Shown: positions 1 to 13,489 of the stretch, one piece after another | How the letters are laid out: each line of letters begins with the position of its first letter | Numbering within the stretch: position 1 is the stretch's first letter | Source: Polytrichum commune | Lineage: Eukaryota; Streptophyta; Polytrichopsida; Polytrichales; Polytrichaceae | DNA length: 60,000 nt | Direction of reading: 5' to 3' | Assembly: GCA_950295325.1 (NCBI GenBank) | Contig: OX485807.1 | Coordinates: 44,300,440 to 44,360,439 of the forward strand | Notes under the pieces: generated by a model | What the model was told of the DNA's origin: nothing | The model's database searches: none | What the model saw: the letters and a program-made list of their open reading frames with translations, nothing else | Position numbers and translations under genes: made by a program

Positions 1-204
1 AGAAAGCAGCCTTCCAAAATTAAGAACACTTCCAAGATCTGTGCACAACAGTGAAGAGTTTCACAACCATCCATAGGACATTCTTGTGAAGCAAATTCAT
101 CCTATTTTGTCACACATTAAGTGAATGCAAGTAAACATTGGGCGATCTTTGGCAGCTAGCTCATGAATGTGTCTCCAGAAGAAACGTCACACAAAAAGAC
201 ACAC

Positions 205-1934
205 CTCGAGCTGATTCCGGCGGTATGACTTGATACCAAAAAGGTTCAATCGAAGATCAGCAGCCCGTTTATCCCACTCAAAGGAACCAGACCAATCATC
301 CTTGCCTGATTTGGATGCTCCTGCTAAGTCACCATCCTCATCATATGCAGCAACATCTCTGCATCCAGATCAACAATTTTAAGAAAACCTATCACATGAT
401 TAAGGTAGATGGGTCTTAAATGGTTAACTTTTCCAACTAAGCCCGCTTTTCCTAGCCCGCTATTAGTACAAGATCGTTAGTGAATCTAAATCGAGGCTGT
501 AGCCACTTTCCTCATAATTTTCAGAGCTCATAGGAATATCTTATTCATTGCCAAAGTGAAGATTCTCATGCTCATTAAATGGTCATATAGGTCTCCCCAG
601 TTATGTTGACTCTTGAGCCTAGAATGGTTATTATAATTTGATCACGCAGGCCAATCTCTTTTAAACACATGTCTTCTTTTTTATCGATTCCTGGAGCCAC
701 ACCTAACCACATACCACTCAAATATAGGTGTCCTAATAAGAAAAGTTACCAAATAAAGGTCTGTCTACCTTATGATGCACCAGACTTTAAAGTCAAGGTT
801 CAATTTGAGCCAATGATAGAAAAGAGAAACTTTCAGAAACCCAATAAGTGTTTAAGATTCACTTGCATTGCTGTGTGTGAAAACACAAGAAGATCTGCAT
901 TTTCATTATACACTTCATAAACTTGAGTGTGAACCCTGTAAGCTACTGTAACCTCCTAAAAGCCCAGGCAAAAGGAGCAGCACATCACCTGCATGACGTG
1001 AGTAATGTCTGGAGTTCAGCTTGTTGCTCAAGCAAGCTTTCCTGGTGCTGTAGTAGTGACTGTATCTGGTCTGCACATTACATATGTCAAACAATATCAT
1101 ACCTCTATACATTTTGTGTCTAAAAACTTGATAAACCTTCACAACCGGTATTGACCAATGTTTGGACCTGGTATGTAGGTGAATGCATAGTATTAACAAA
1201 TAATCTCAATAATGGTATCAGAGAACCTACCCAAATGGCACCAAAATTGTAACACCAGTCAAATAATGATATTAGGTCGGCATCTCAACATGAGAGAATT
1301 TTTGTAAGCCCAAGTCATTATTTGGATCAATACCAATCTAAACCATACTGATACTACGGTAATTTTACCTAGGTATGAAAATTCGTGCATGGTATATAGA
1401 CCCGAATGGTTTCAAAAGCAAAAATATCCCCAATTACCCTTGCCCTACTGGTATCAAAAAAAGGGATTCCAGTCCAACACTGGTATAAACATTACTTCCA
1501 ATAGGTAAAGGAAATCAGCTTGTGATAGTGATTCCACTTAAGGGGTTGCAATACAGCTCCTTCAATCACATTGACTTTGACGCCCAAAAAATTTGCCACA
1601 CCAGATTAATTGTATTCATGCAGAGGAGCTCAATTGCCAAGCATCGCAGGACTGAATGTAAGAAAGATAATTCGGCCCACAGAATTCATCTCCTAATTAA
1701 CTCCTAATCTTGATTGAAAATTCAGAGATATGCAACTCAGCGTTAAACCCATCTTCGCACAAACCCAAATGAAAATCCTCACTCCACCAAACTCAAATGC
1801 TTTGGGAAACCTTCGGTTTGAGAAATCAGAGCTGCACATTGTAAACTCTTCAAGTTCGAAATTGCATGCGTACCTTGAACTTGATGGAGTTCTTGCTCCA
1901 CCAAGCGCAACTGCTGCTCCAAATCGGACTCCAT
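205..1934 (-). CDS. RECQL2: RecQ-like helicase, RECQL2 type (5' part only)
   Basis: The first three coding exons can be read at 1934-1874, 1070-989 and 358-205, all with GT-AG borders and matching phases. They give about 98 residues. The start is MESDLEQQLRLVEQEL, followed by a Gln/Leu-rich coiled coil (exon 2, QIQSLLQHQESLLEQQ). Exon 3 holds the segment before the helicase core, with DDWSGSFEWDKRAADLRLN and then FGIKSYRRNQLE. From memory this matches plant RECQL2 (ENWSGTFEWDSRADDVRFN, FGISKYRANQKE). RECQL2 is an ATP-dependent 3'-5' DNA helicase of about 700 residues that acts in the nucleus on recombination and repair intermediates. The ATG at 1934 opens on the coiled coil as in the family. 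Walker A and later exons lie beyond the left edge, so it cannot be judged intact. RECQL2 fits better than other plant RecQs, but only this short part is visible. Confidence 0.85.
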
Positions 1935-4912
1935 GTCGTCTCGCGCATCAGCATTGGAGTTGCATAGCTTTGTGATCAGAGTCCCAAACCCTAATTCTCA
2001 ACTCTTCCATGGAGGGCAGAGGAAATTATTGGCAATGTGAAGGCTCTTTGTTGCAATTTCTTCATGCTTTCTCAACACCAACATGTAGAGGGCCCTACTA
2101 CCACGCACTTCTATAAATTGAGAGTGGAGGCTTTTAACTCTTAACCCCTAAAAGTTTGATCACAAACACAATAGGGTGTTAAATCGGGTAACATTACTTT
2201 AGAGGAGAGTAGTCTCATTATATATCTCATGTATGTTCACTATAAGAGCTTCATAAATCATAGGTTTCATAATCAAATTTAATATCTTATAATACACAAG
2301 GCTTTTATTAGAAAATTTTGAAGCTAAGACTCTATTTGGTCAAAGATTGTGAGGTATTATTGATAATTGATTTCCTTGCAAAGGATCTAAAACCCAGGAA
2401 AGATATACATGTAGAGGTCGCGGCTAACTGATGGAACAATCGGGCAGCCTAAAAACAAAACCCAACTTGATGGCCAACAACTAGTCATGCTCTAAGAGCT
2501 TTTTGAGTCCAATTGGGCTTATGGCACATACAATGTTTTGAAAGATTGCCCTTGAGGAAGGTTAGGTAGATCTTGGCTTGTCCACTCTCATTCAAGGTGT
2601 TCACCTTTGCAAGGAGGTGGTATTCTAACTAGGATTTAAGTCAATATGGACAAAAGACTCATCCAAAATTAATAATGCATATGAGTTTTTTTTTTTTTTT
2701 TTTTTTGGTACAGTTAAGACATGCATATTGCATACCAATCTTTAGGGGGGGGGGATTAACTAGAAAAATGTGTTGGAAACTCCAATAATACATACTTTAA
2801 GAAGCAACACAATCAAATATTCCCTCAAGATGTAGATTTTTTCATAAATAACACATAATGCATGCAACTTAAACATGCTACAATAAGAGATGTAGTCCAC
2901 ATCTAGGATTAAACTCTATCATTTCTATTGTAGGTGTTGCCAATAGAAGTGCACATATGTAACTTCATTATGTTCAAATGTCATGCATAAGTCTAGATTT
3001 ACTTAAATTATAAAAAAATTGCAAGGCATAAGTCTACATTCACTTAAAATATGATTTTCTTCGAGGTCCTTCTAATTCTCACAATGTCTATTTCAAATGA
3101 CATAAATTTAGACTAACTTGAGAATGAAGCAACACCGTATTTCACAGTTGTGGCAATATCATAGTCATCTCTCTCTACTCTACATGGAGTATACCAAGTT
3201 ACTGACAACACTCACAAGTTGCCGTGAATGCATGCAATTGCCATGAATGCATTCATTTTTTCGCATGACATTCAAAGTCAATTTGTTAACATTTCGCGAA
3301 AACGTCTCAAACGATCGTCATAATTCATCATACATTTGTTCAGCTTCCGTTTGAACATCGGAGCAAAGCAATTGGTCGTCAATGTTGAGGACATGATTGT
3401 GTAGAGCTTCAAAGCCTTTGAAGTCGGTAGCACTTTCAAATTCAACCAATGTCTTGATAGGTTGGATTTCGGTCAAGCGGGTTGCCTCAAGTTTATCCAT
3501 TTCCCGTTGCGATTCATCGAATTAGAAGGTCTAGAAGCAATATGAGTAAAGTACGCACCTAACAACTAAGTGCACACCAACAACTCCAGTTCAAAGTGAG
3601 TACTTAAGCGGGAGATTTCTGTAGGTTGTTTGGACATTATAGAACACAAATGACTTTGCTTCTCATTAAATAGTTATAGCACTGCAGAACTCCAAATAGT
3701 AACATGCGCTAATTGAAATTTTCAGTGTACTGAGGAAGTGAAATGATGTAGGATGCAAGGTTTCACTACACTTTAGGAAGAAGGTGAAGGAGCAAGTTAT
3801 CTTGTTAGAAAAGCTACCCATCTTAAAGACATCACTATAAAGTAAGCTTACAGCTTGGGAGCCATTTGGATGAGTTTTGTCAGACTGTTAGGCCTATGTG
3901 TACCAGTTTTGAAATCAAAATTCTTGGAGAGTTTACTCAGCCGTTTTTGGCATTGAACCTCAGAGGAATTTGGTCCTCAGTACATCTTTAGAAACCTTGT
4001 TTCATGAAAGGTTGCTTATTAGGTATGTCAGTGCTTACAAGACTGAGGGTTGATAGCTTGAACAGAGACATGCACTCACTGAATAGAGATCATTGATATG
4101 GAGCTTTTACAATGAAGCAAAGTAAACATAATCCCAATATTCAAGTGATCTTAAAATATTTATTATATGGTGAACACTGCTACAAACATCAGTACACAAA
4201 ACCCTTGGCTCACTACACAACTACTTTACAAATACCTAAAGAGATTAATTCCACTATTGAGTGATGTCAAAAATACACACGAAGTCCACACAGAGGCTTG
4301 CTTGCTGCTCCTGTCAAGCACCACTACTGATAACTGACCAACAGTGCCAAGAATGTATTTCACAGTTCTAGTGAGAAAGTAAACGCATAATAATGTTCAA
4401 TGCAGTTAGTGAAAACATACTTGAAATTCTTAATGACTGATAGATTACGTAAACAGGCCAAAATAGGATACAATTTCTCCAATTTCCAGCTTTTATTAGC
4501 CGTACTAATTCCTCAGTACATGGTAAAATGGACAGGATGTTTCCTTACTGTTGTTACAGGAGTCTTGCTCCAGGCGGCCATGGTTTAACAACCAGGTCAT
4601 GATCTAGACACCAAACAGGAGTCTCCCTTCATAGATCTCCTATGTGCTAATTTTGCAGGCTTCAACATCTGATAATCTGCAGGGACACATCTCAATGACA
4701 CAGAAACGTGCCTAATGAGCTCAATTGGCTTCTATAGCTCTACAAATCATGGTGAAGTGATTCATGTCTTTTGGCACAACAGAGGTTGAGATCAGCCAGT
4801 CAACAGAAGCACACACTGACAAGACACTGGTTGAGTTTCCTCAGGGTGTGAACAAAGGAAAGAGAGACCTAACAACATAGACAAGCACTTGCCACTTACT
4901 CTTTGAGTATTG
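1935..4912. other. Intergenic region between two minus-strand genes
   Basis: This gap holds the upstream flank of the RecQ gene and the downstream flank of the gene at 4913-8893. It contains a T tract near 2686, a ten-base G run at 2745-2754 and scattered AT-rich DNA. No convincing gene is seen apart from one short open frame at 3318-3500. Confidence 0.5.
3318..3500 (-). other. Short open frame, possible exon or gene remnant
   Basis: A 60-residue minus-strand frame begins MDKLEATRLTEIQPIKTL and ends at a stop. Its composition looks protein-like (VEFESATDFKGFEALHNHVL). I found no clear splice partners and do not recognise it. It may be a relic of a mobile element or a lost gene. Confidence 0.2.
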
Positions 4913-7900
4913 TCACCCCAGCCATTGCTCAGCAGAGCGCCCACCTCCATGTCCAACAGCACGACGGATGCTAATATGCTCACGAGAATACTGATCTTGG
5001 AGACGTTCAAATGATGTCACATCTAGCTTCCCAGTGGTGGACTTGCCTTGCTTGCGTCGTGTTTGCTGCTCCCTTACTGATGCCCATAACTTCTCAATTA
5101 CAATTTTTTGTATTGATGTAAACTTGTCACGATTATCAAATGCATGTCTCACCAGTATATCAATGATGGTCTGCGCCCTGCAAACACAATAAACATCCCA
5201 GGACATCCATAGGGATTCAAAATCAATTCGCAAGAAAATTATCAGAGTGTTGAATAAAATCCACACACAATCATTCATTCATCCAAATCTGTACAATTTT
5301 CTCTCAATACGTTCATTTTTGAACCACATACCCATATGCCCACTATAACAAACTACTTTCAAATCTCATTTGCAACATGGTTCATAAAAGAAGTCGATTG
5401 AAGAAAGAAAAAAGTTGACTTACCACTGCATTTTATAATGTTCTGCTGCTAGTCTCAAACACTCGAGTAGGGCTTCCCGGCGCTCTTTGAGTTGTTTCCC
5501 TGCCTCTTCTTGAGCCCTTTTACTTGCTGCTTCCTCCTCCAACTTCCGCTTTAACCGCTCCTCTTTCTTGGACAGCTTTGGCAAAAATGCATTCAAACCA
5601 AAGGGATCACTCTCTTCTTCAACCTTTGCTTCAGCCTTTTCGGAAACTACTTGATCCTCTCCAATATCTATAGCACCCCCTTGTCTTTCTTCAAATACAT
5701 TGTCCTCTTCAGTGGCCTCTGGCAATGCATCAATGGCTTGCTTGATACGACTTGAGGCTTTTGAAAACTGCAGATGACCCCCCCCCCAAAAAAAAAAAAG
5801 CACCAATAGTTAGAGTACATGACTTCCAGATTTTAATTGCTCCTTTGTAATCAGAACCTTGCATACATCTGCATGCAATACAAGGCATATCGAATAGTAA
5901 AAGCTGCTTTTATTAAATTGTTGGTATGATGATTATAAAACACAAGTCATGATGTGACCTATAATTGACCAAGGGATTATACACACCACATAGGTATCAT
6001 CCGTCATGAAGTCATTCCCAACAAGAGCCCAAATTTCCCAAATTTCAATCTGAGCTTGCTGCGCTCCAGTGAAACACTGCATAGACACAAAGGGCCTGAT
6101 CAATAACATGCATGCAATCCACTACCTCAATTACACAGACAACATCCACAATGTACCCTAGACTCGTATTTACAGGCATCTGGCTAGTTGTGGCTCAAAA
6201 ATTGCAACCATTCTTATATTCAGGCCTCACCTACTTTAGTGTAATGACAGAAGCAACTCATGTTTGTCATACAGTTGGCGCCAACAATTCGCACAAACTT
6301 TTAAGTACTTGACAAAAAAAACAGTGCACATTATATGGCAAAATGGTGAAGATATCGTACTCATAGGAATCCAAGCGCAACCTTGTCTCACCTTCAAAGG
6401 ACTTGGTCAAGCACTCGAAACCACCACCAACATTGGCTAGGCATCCATGTACTACACATGACAGACCTCCCTATATGTAAGCTGGACTGATAAGAGAACT
6501 CAAGAGAACATTCACACCTGAAAGCTACAGCAGTGCATTGCAATTTAGTGTTTAGCGTACACATAAACTCGAAGCAAAGGATGTTGTCTGCAAATCTGAA
6601 GATAGTTGTGCTTGATGCCCTAGGAATCATGATACAAATTTGACAACAAGGACCAAGCTGAGACTTGAATTTAATCATATCCTGATCCATCCAATATAAC
6701 GTATCAATAATCTCACTTTGGAGGTCTAACAACAAATCCTAAGCACCACACTAGGAGGACACACCTGCAAGTCAAGTTGCAAGGTATTTGCCGATACCTA
6801 CACAACCAACCCTGCTACTTGTGCTTTGAGATAGTAATGGACTTATTAACTGCACATTAACTGGAACACCTTGCCTTGCAAAACAGAAATATCCCAATCT
6901 ACAGGACGTTATTCCGAATATAGGGATTAGCTGCAGCTACATGTGCACTTCCACAATCTGATGTTACTGCAATGTATTTAAATATATTCAAGTCAATCAA
7001 AGTGACATAATCCACTCAGAAACTTAAGGTCATCAAATGCAAGCTGCACCCAGGCTCAGATCAGAATACTAACCTTGCGAAGGCCAATCACAAAGCATCG
7101 AGTGTGTCATTTAAGTTCAAAGCACAGCTAGGACATAAGAGTCATACAATGTTTCAACAAACACATACCTCTAGTCTCTCATGAACTGCTGCAAAAAGAG
7201 CTTGATAGTCCAGTCTCAAAGATGCCTGAATGGCATGTGAAGGAGTTGCCATTGCTGCTTTCAGAATTTGAAAAAAAGGCTCTGCAGTGGATGTAGTTAC
7301 ACTGCCGCTTTGCAATAGCTGTAGAGCTAATTTAGAGGCTTTGGAGAATTTTGCAGAGTTGCCAATATGTGAGGCGATTTTTGTCATAGCCTCTATGACC
7401 TGCTCACTGCTTGCTTCTGTTGTGGTTGGTTTAAAGCGAACTCGCTTTCCTCCTGGCACAGTAGACCCATCCTTAATTAAGCTACTGACTAACCAAATTG
7501 AGAAGGATCACAATGTGCTTGATTGTTAAAAACGAGACAATAGCCGGCCTGAATAATTCCAATTTAGAGTCCTGAAATTCCGGTCAGAATACTTTTTCAG
7601 CTTGAGAAAGAACAAAGATTTTCTGCTTGTCTATCTGCTGTGCAGGAGCAATCCAATGTAATGAAACTAGATTTCACATTGATTAAACTCAAAAATAGCT
7701 CCTCAGGCAAAAAATCCATGACACGTTTAACTCCGAAAGGACTGGAGGTGAGTTTACATGGGAAGCGTGACAGTTTGCACAAACCCCGACAAGTATTAAA
7801 ATTATATTTTAGTTGGCCTATGGTATTGCATCCATATTTTGCACAATCCATTCAAAAAGGGAAAGAAAAAATAAAGTCATATGTGACAACAGTGTTCAGA

Positions 7901-8893
7901 TATTCGTGAATGTATTTAAGTCTAGGTCATTTATACGAGTTCAAATCTCCCTAAAATTCATTATACATATATGTATGCACTGATTTGAGCAATGTATATG
8001 ATACATGAGCTAAATTTTTATTTAAGCACACTTTTGACAGTTTTGGAATAAAATAACCGATAAGTAATCTTGAACCTCTTTGTATGACATCTTCAGGCCC
8101 AAAATGGGCCTCTTGGACCTTCAAGGGTTAAATCACAAATTGATGAACATGGGGAGAATTTGCCGCAATTTGGTAGGAGACGCTGCTGAAGGGAACATTG
8201 AATCACAGGAGCATTTGATAAGCGAGTTTGTGCAAAATTGAGCCAGAACTGTCCCAGAATCTCCAAAACATACACGAATTTCTTAACTAAATTCCACCCA
8301 AGGTAAACGTGCCTGATTCGGTCACTTATCCTGATTGATCACCTACATTTGAGTGGTGTGTGGATAGCTGCAGATCCAAGAATGAATACCAAAAAGACAT
8401 GTGTTCATAAGAGATTGGAATGCATGCTCATCAAAATATGTTAACCATTCTAGGCTCAATAGTGACCATAATTGGGGGGGCTTATATGACCATGTCATCG
8501 AGACATGAAAAAGATATTCATATGATCTCCATATATTATGAGAAAAACGACTACGGAAACGATTCGAAATTGGCAATCCTCTCACACTAAATGCTCGTTT
8601 CGCGACCTACGAGAAGTGGGTGCATAGCTTGAAGTGACCGTATAACACCTACTTAAGGTACCTTATTGCTTAACGAAGAAAACCTGGCTGCGCAAGAGAG
8701 GTGTGGGAAACCTACCTTCACTCGCATTATCCGCACCAGCAGAGCGCTTCGAAGCAGAAGGTGTAGATAAAATCGAAGAAATTGGAGCTGCTGCTGTGTT
8801 CGCCTTCGCCTGTTCTTCAATAGATGCGGTCTCCGGAGTCGCTTTTTTGGCGACCGGGGGCGGCAAATCACCAAACAATGTAAATTTCGACAT
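4913..8893 (-). CDS. Plant protein of unknown function, five coding exons
   Basis: Exons are 8893-8716, 7452-7169, 6076-5987, 5767-5424 and 5177-4913. All borders are GT-AG and phases agree, giving 386 aa. It starts MSKFTLFGDLPPPV, followed by a Ser/Ala-rich stretch. A basic GKRVRFKP patch comes next, then a helical region ending in FAAVHERLE. Exon 3 reads CFTGAQQAQIEIWEIWALVG then NDFMTDDTYV. Exon 4 is charged and coiled-coil-like (LSKKEERLKRKLEEEAASKR). The C terminus contains IEKLWASVREQQTRRKQGKS and ends SAEQWLG. I believe similar uncharacterised proteins exist in flowering plants, especially at this C terminus, but I know no name or function. There is no signal peptide or membrane segment, so it is probably soluble. 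The exon 2 acceptor was chosen because it alone keeps the frame. Confidence 0.82.
5778..5799. repeat. C(10)A(12) homopolymer junction in an intron
   Basis: Ten C are followed by about twelve A, just upstream (in gene sense) of the exon 4 acceptor of the gene at 4913-8893. In the sense strand this is a T tract followed by a G tract, which breaks up the polypyrimidine stretch. Confidence 0.7.
8385..8560. repeat. Diverged partial copy of dispersed repeat family 1
   Basis: Phrases such as AGAGATTGGA, followed by a clock-like series of matching words up to GACCATAATTGG, align in order with 28405-28500. It is a weak third copy, lying just inside the first intron of the gene at 4913-8893. Confidence 0.4.
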
Positions 8894-9060
8894 CTCGCTT
8901 CCGAAATCGCAATAATTTTCCCTCTTGCAACAGCCAATTCCCAGAATTTTTCTTCAGGGATCGGAGTGCTGCAAGATTTTCTCTGTGTTGTAGCGACACA
9001 ACCCTAATGAGAAGGAAACAACGACAACAAGATGATCGCTTGGGAATCTGTGGATGAAAC

Positions 9061-10412
9061 ATGGGATATGGATGAAATCTTATCGATGTCGTCCATCGAT
9101 GGTCTCTTTATTGGACATTATATCCGGATATAAGGTGTCGGGGTCACCATAACCCATGAGTCTAGGCCAGTGGTGATTTTTCACAAGGTCCCCAACATGT
9201 CCAGGGACATGTTCATAAAAAGAAACCTTTCCAATGGACGGGTTCTTAGAAAATGAACCAGTTTTTGGACATGTCAAATTCACTTTGGACGGGTTCTAAA
9301 AATAACAATTTTTTTGATAATTTTTTTCCAAACAATATAATTGGTACAAATATCAATTACATTATGTCATATATGACATGTGAATATAAGCATAATGCAA
9401 TCAAACCACTAATACCCAATCAAAATATCCATCTTGAAGTGCTTGATACACCTGCATACATTAATTCATCAACCACAAAATTTAGAAGCTTCTTAAAATA
9501 ATGCCAAAGATTATAATTGAAGGTAAACTTAGCAAATTTAATAAGAATTAGTATATATAAACATGTTCAAAAATTTTAAAATAAAGAGCTACTCACCTTT
9601 CAAAGAAGTGGATGAATTCTCCTATCCTTTATGTTTCTCCAAACAAGCATCACTGCATTCCAATTGATGTTTTCAACTGGAATATTTGCACATGAAATGC
9701 ACATCAAAGCATCTAAAGTCTCTAACTTCAAACTAACACATAGATGACTTTTGATTAGGTTTTGTCTAGAAAAACCCCTCTTGTGGAGGGAATGCGGGTG
9801 GTGACGGATGGGCGATAACGGGTGATGGAAACACCTTGAAGATAGAGTGTGGGGAAAAAAATGGGAGATTGAAGGACAAGAAATAAAAAGAAATGATGGT
9901 GGCAGAGGAAATTAGAATGGGGTGTACTGGAAAGATGAGAATCGACAGCAAAAGACAAAAACTAACGGGCATTGAAGGCATAATTTGTGGAGATCCTATT
10001 GTTTCCAAGTGCAAACAGTCACAGGTCAACATCTTTTGGTTTTTTTGTTTTTTGTTTTTTGTTTTTTTAAATTACCAACATTGTAAGAGACTTATTCATA
10101 CGTATTGTGGGATGAGTATTTCATTTCCAAACCGGTTTTGGGATGAGTTGTTTTTTCTTTGACCTTTCCATGGACGTTGGTTTAGAAACTACCGGTTTTG
10201 GGACGGGTTGCAATTTTTTTTGCCTTTCAATTCAAGGTTTTTGGATGTGGATGGGCAAAAACTTTGTGAAAAATCAGCCCTGCCCATGACCCTAACAAAG
10301 ATTGAGGTGACGTGGCCGCCCCAGAGGGCGGCATTTCGGGAAGAGGCTATAAGCCTCCTCCTTGATCATATCTGCACGGAATTGTGTGCATTGCAACTTC
10401 TGAAAAATCTTA
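9061..10412. other. Intergenic flank upstream of the gene at 4913-8893
   Basis: No gene is seen. The stretch carries repeated phrases built around GGACGGGTTC (9235-9300) and ACCGGTTTTGGGA (10130-10205), which look like remnants of one decayed repeat. It ends at the TTA duplication of the Harbinger element. Confidence 0.45.
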
Positions 10413-11231
10413 GGGCTTCTTTACATTAGAGGCGAAAAGCTATGAGGAGAGAGATTTTAGCCAATGGGAGGCTTAGAAATCGAGAATGTCATTTTACACC
10501 CGAAATTTTTAGCCCAAGGGATGGAAGGAAGAGAAAATGACATGGACATCATTTTTGTCTTTTATGGCAACAAAAGTGCACATTTTTCGAGGCCCCAAAT
10601 TTTGCATTAGACCCACCTCATGAAGTGTGCCTGACGCAAAATCTGGGAGACCATTTGGCCATAATTCTCACAAACAATCATTTTTTATTTTTTAAGAATA
10701 TTTCAAAACGGCCATTTTCACTAACGGCTGGATTTTTTACTCATTTTCTATCCACCAACTATTACTATTCATCCCCAATTGTCCTCTTTAAAGACAATAC
10801 GTTGATCATTTAAAATCATTTTTTTCTTCTTATTCATGTGTAACTAGGAAGTGGTACAATTTTGCTTGTTTTTGTAGGGTTTTTTTCTCATAATTTGTTT
10901 GCCTTGTGTTCATTACAACGGAAGGCTCCTCTCAATACAAATAATTCTCTCAATTTCAAGGACAAGGTTGGAGTCAAAATTCGCCTTGGACGACCTATTC
11001 TCAACCCCAATTTCAGCCCATTTTTCTTCAAATGCATGTTTCGAATTTTGAACGTTTTGGTGCTAGTAGTGTTAAAATTTATTTGCCTCTTGGATTGCCT
11101 AGTTGTAGTAGTTCAAATTTAGAACCATCAAATGAGGAAGTAAAACTGAGTGAAAATGCAATGAATGTTTTAATAAATGTGAAGGAAAAGAAAAACAATT
11201 CTTTTTGCAGCAAAGGCACTAAATAATAAGG

Positions 11232-11480
11232 GTGTACCTACACCAAAGAAGAGAAGATGGCCATCAAAAGGAGGAAAAAAAAATGCTCCGACAAAAAAAA
11301 AATCACAAAAAACAACAAAACAAACGAAGTGATAACTTTGGTTGGTTCAAGCTCGGAAGAAAAAAGATCCACTCGGAAATGGCGAGATTACGAGGTCGAA
11401 ACGTTGATAACAATTTAGTGAGAGACGGAAGAAGAATTTTAAAATATGCCACAAAACAATGTTTGTGTTGTTTCTCCTCC
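11232..11480 (+). pseudogene. Basic ORF inside the Harbinger element, possible partner-protein remnant
   Basis: The plus-strand frame is very Lys/Arg-rich and contains FKLGRKKIHSEMARLRGRNV and DNNLVRDGRRILKY. Harbinger elements usually carry a second gene for a Myb/trihelix-like DNA-binding protein, in the opposite orientation to the transposase in some families. Position and composition fit that role, but no clear Myb motif is seen and the upstream part is broken. Confidence 0.3.
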
Positions 11481-12980
11481 TATGTTTTTTGTATTATTTT
11501 ATATTTATTTGTACATGTCATTTTTTCAAAAAAATTGTAGATTTCAATCAAGGGCCTTTGAAAGGCCTTAGCCATTGTTAATTGTCCCCCAAACCCCCCG
11601 ATGAGCTATCGTTAAATGGTACGGCCATCAAGGTTTAAACTGTGAACGTATTCCCGAGGGGGAATACCTCAATGAATGTGCTACCAACCTTCTTTTCCCT
11701 CCTTTTGTGTGACAATTTCATTTTTCTATCTTTTTACTATGCTATCATCAATCTTTAGGTCCCCAAATGATGCCCTCCCGATTTTCTTTTTGACATTTTA
11801 AGGATCATTTCATTTTTACGAATATTTCACTGACATTGTATATGAATGCATTTTTGAAAAATACTATGAAAATTAAAAAAATAATATATGATTGAAATTG
11901 CAAGTAAAAATAATGGCGGAAATTTGAGGCTTCAACCGCTCATAGGAATCATGTAAGAAGAAAGACAATGTGATTTACACCAAATACAAGAATGACAAGA
12001 GAATCAATGAAATTTCAAGTATATATAGGCATTAAGAATGCAAATGGTTTGAACATGTTGATGTTTGGAAATCTATTTGTGTATATATATATATATATAT
12101 AAATCAAATTCTGGCATGTATCACGGAAGGTAAAGATGAAAATGATGAAAATAAAACATCATTAAAATTGTAAAACCGTGAGGTTACTCCAAAACAAGAA
12201 AACAAAATTTAAAATAATTTGGAAGTGATCTCAAATAAGATTTTTTTGAATTCTACTAGTTTTTTCACAACCTTCCAAAAAAACATAATATAATTAAAAT
12301 ATATAAATAGGTATATGACAACCATTCTAAAAAAATTATAGCTACTATACCTTAGCTTCAGAATCACTACTTAATTCTAAAAATGAAAAAATGCACTCAT
12401 TTGACAAATTATATTTCTACAATGTCTTTACAATGGATTTGTGAACCATAGTAGCTTCTTTCAATAAATCAATATTTTTTTAATTTTTTCTTATGAAAAA
12501 ATCTTTCATATCTATTTCTTCAATCTCAAAATTTTGAATTTTTTTTCCTATTAAAATTCCAAATCTAAGATTTTATCTCTTTAATAAAAGTTCGTTACGC
12601 TCGTAGAACTTATCATCCCTTCACCATATCATCTACAGTTTATTTCTTCAATTTGACATCGGCTTCTTCAATCCATATTGCATCAAACTTGTTAGTTATG
12701 ATGATGCATAAATTATGTAAAATAATACAAATTAACATAATATCCGTCATTGATTAGAAAATAACATCCACTCTCATTTTAATTATCTGTTATGTGTCAT
12801 TCAAAATATTGAATGTACATTCAACATACATTCGGATTGAAAATTGAATAAAATTTCATTATACCTTGTAAGGTTACAATCCATCATAAGTGTCTTTAAA
12901 TAAACAATACATCCAAGGTGACACCGAATACACCGTATCTTCAATCAATATATATGATATGAAGTTTCATCTCATATAAG

Positions 12981-13489
12981 TTATTCCAACCTTAGTTTGT
13001 TGAAAGACAGTTCAATTATGTAAGTTTCTGGCCCATCCAAATTCGTAATCTCATAAAATATAATTTTTTGCAACAAAGCTGAATGAAAAGACTTGCAGCA
13101 GTAATAATCATTTTCACCAATATTTGGAGCTAGCATATGAATGTGTAAAAAATTTATGGCTCTTATAACGTAAGGTATATTATGCAACCTCTCAAATTCT
13201 TTTGGTAAAACCTTATGTATGATTTCGTATGGAATTTTAATTATTTTTTTTACAAATGTAATCTCACAATTTTACAAAATTCTCCGATAATTTATGAAAT
13301 TATATATTTTGCAACTCCATATACTTCTCTAACCATATACAACCCATCTCTTGTACCAAGTTTAGCTAAAGACATTGCAACACTTTCTTTTACAAAAATC
13401 GGTCTTTTCAAACGAATATGTTTTATTTTAAAAAATAGACTTAATTTGTTATATAAATATCTAAATATAGCATGAAAAGTACATGTCAT
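12981..13489 (-). pseudogene. Broken Harbinger transposase
   Basis: Two minus-strand pieces lie in the right order. 13489-13292 has IFVKESVAMSLAKLGTRDGL and VREVYGVAKYIIS, which resembles the helical N-terminal part of Harbinger transposases. 13187-12981 has VIRAINFLHIHMLAPNIGEN then DYYCCKSFHSALLQ, matching the catalytic block usually written GAIDGTHI followed by a YYNRKG-like stretch. The usual catalytic Asp of GAID is Asn here, and stops and frameshifts separate the pieces. It is therefore very unlikely to be active. The rest of the DDE domain is not readable downstream. Confidence 0.65.

Noticed and set aside
1-200. Next RecQ exon (Walker A) at the window start
   Set aside because: I read the minus strand of 1-200 and found no GGGKS-type motif or acceptor-bounded frame; it must lie beyond the edge.
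8653-8937. 94-aa Arg-rich minus-strand frame
   Set aside because: It overlaps exon 1 of the gene at 4913-8893 in another frame, and only the MSKFTL frame splices into the next exon.
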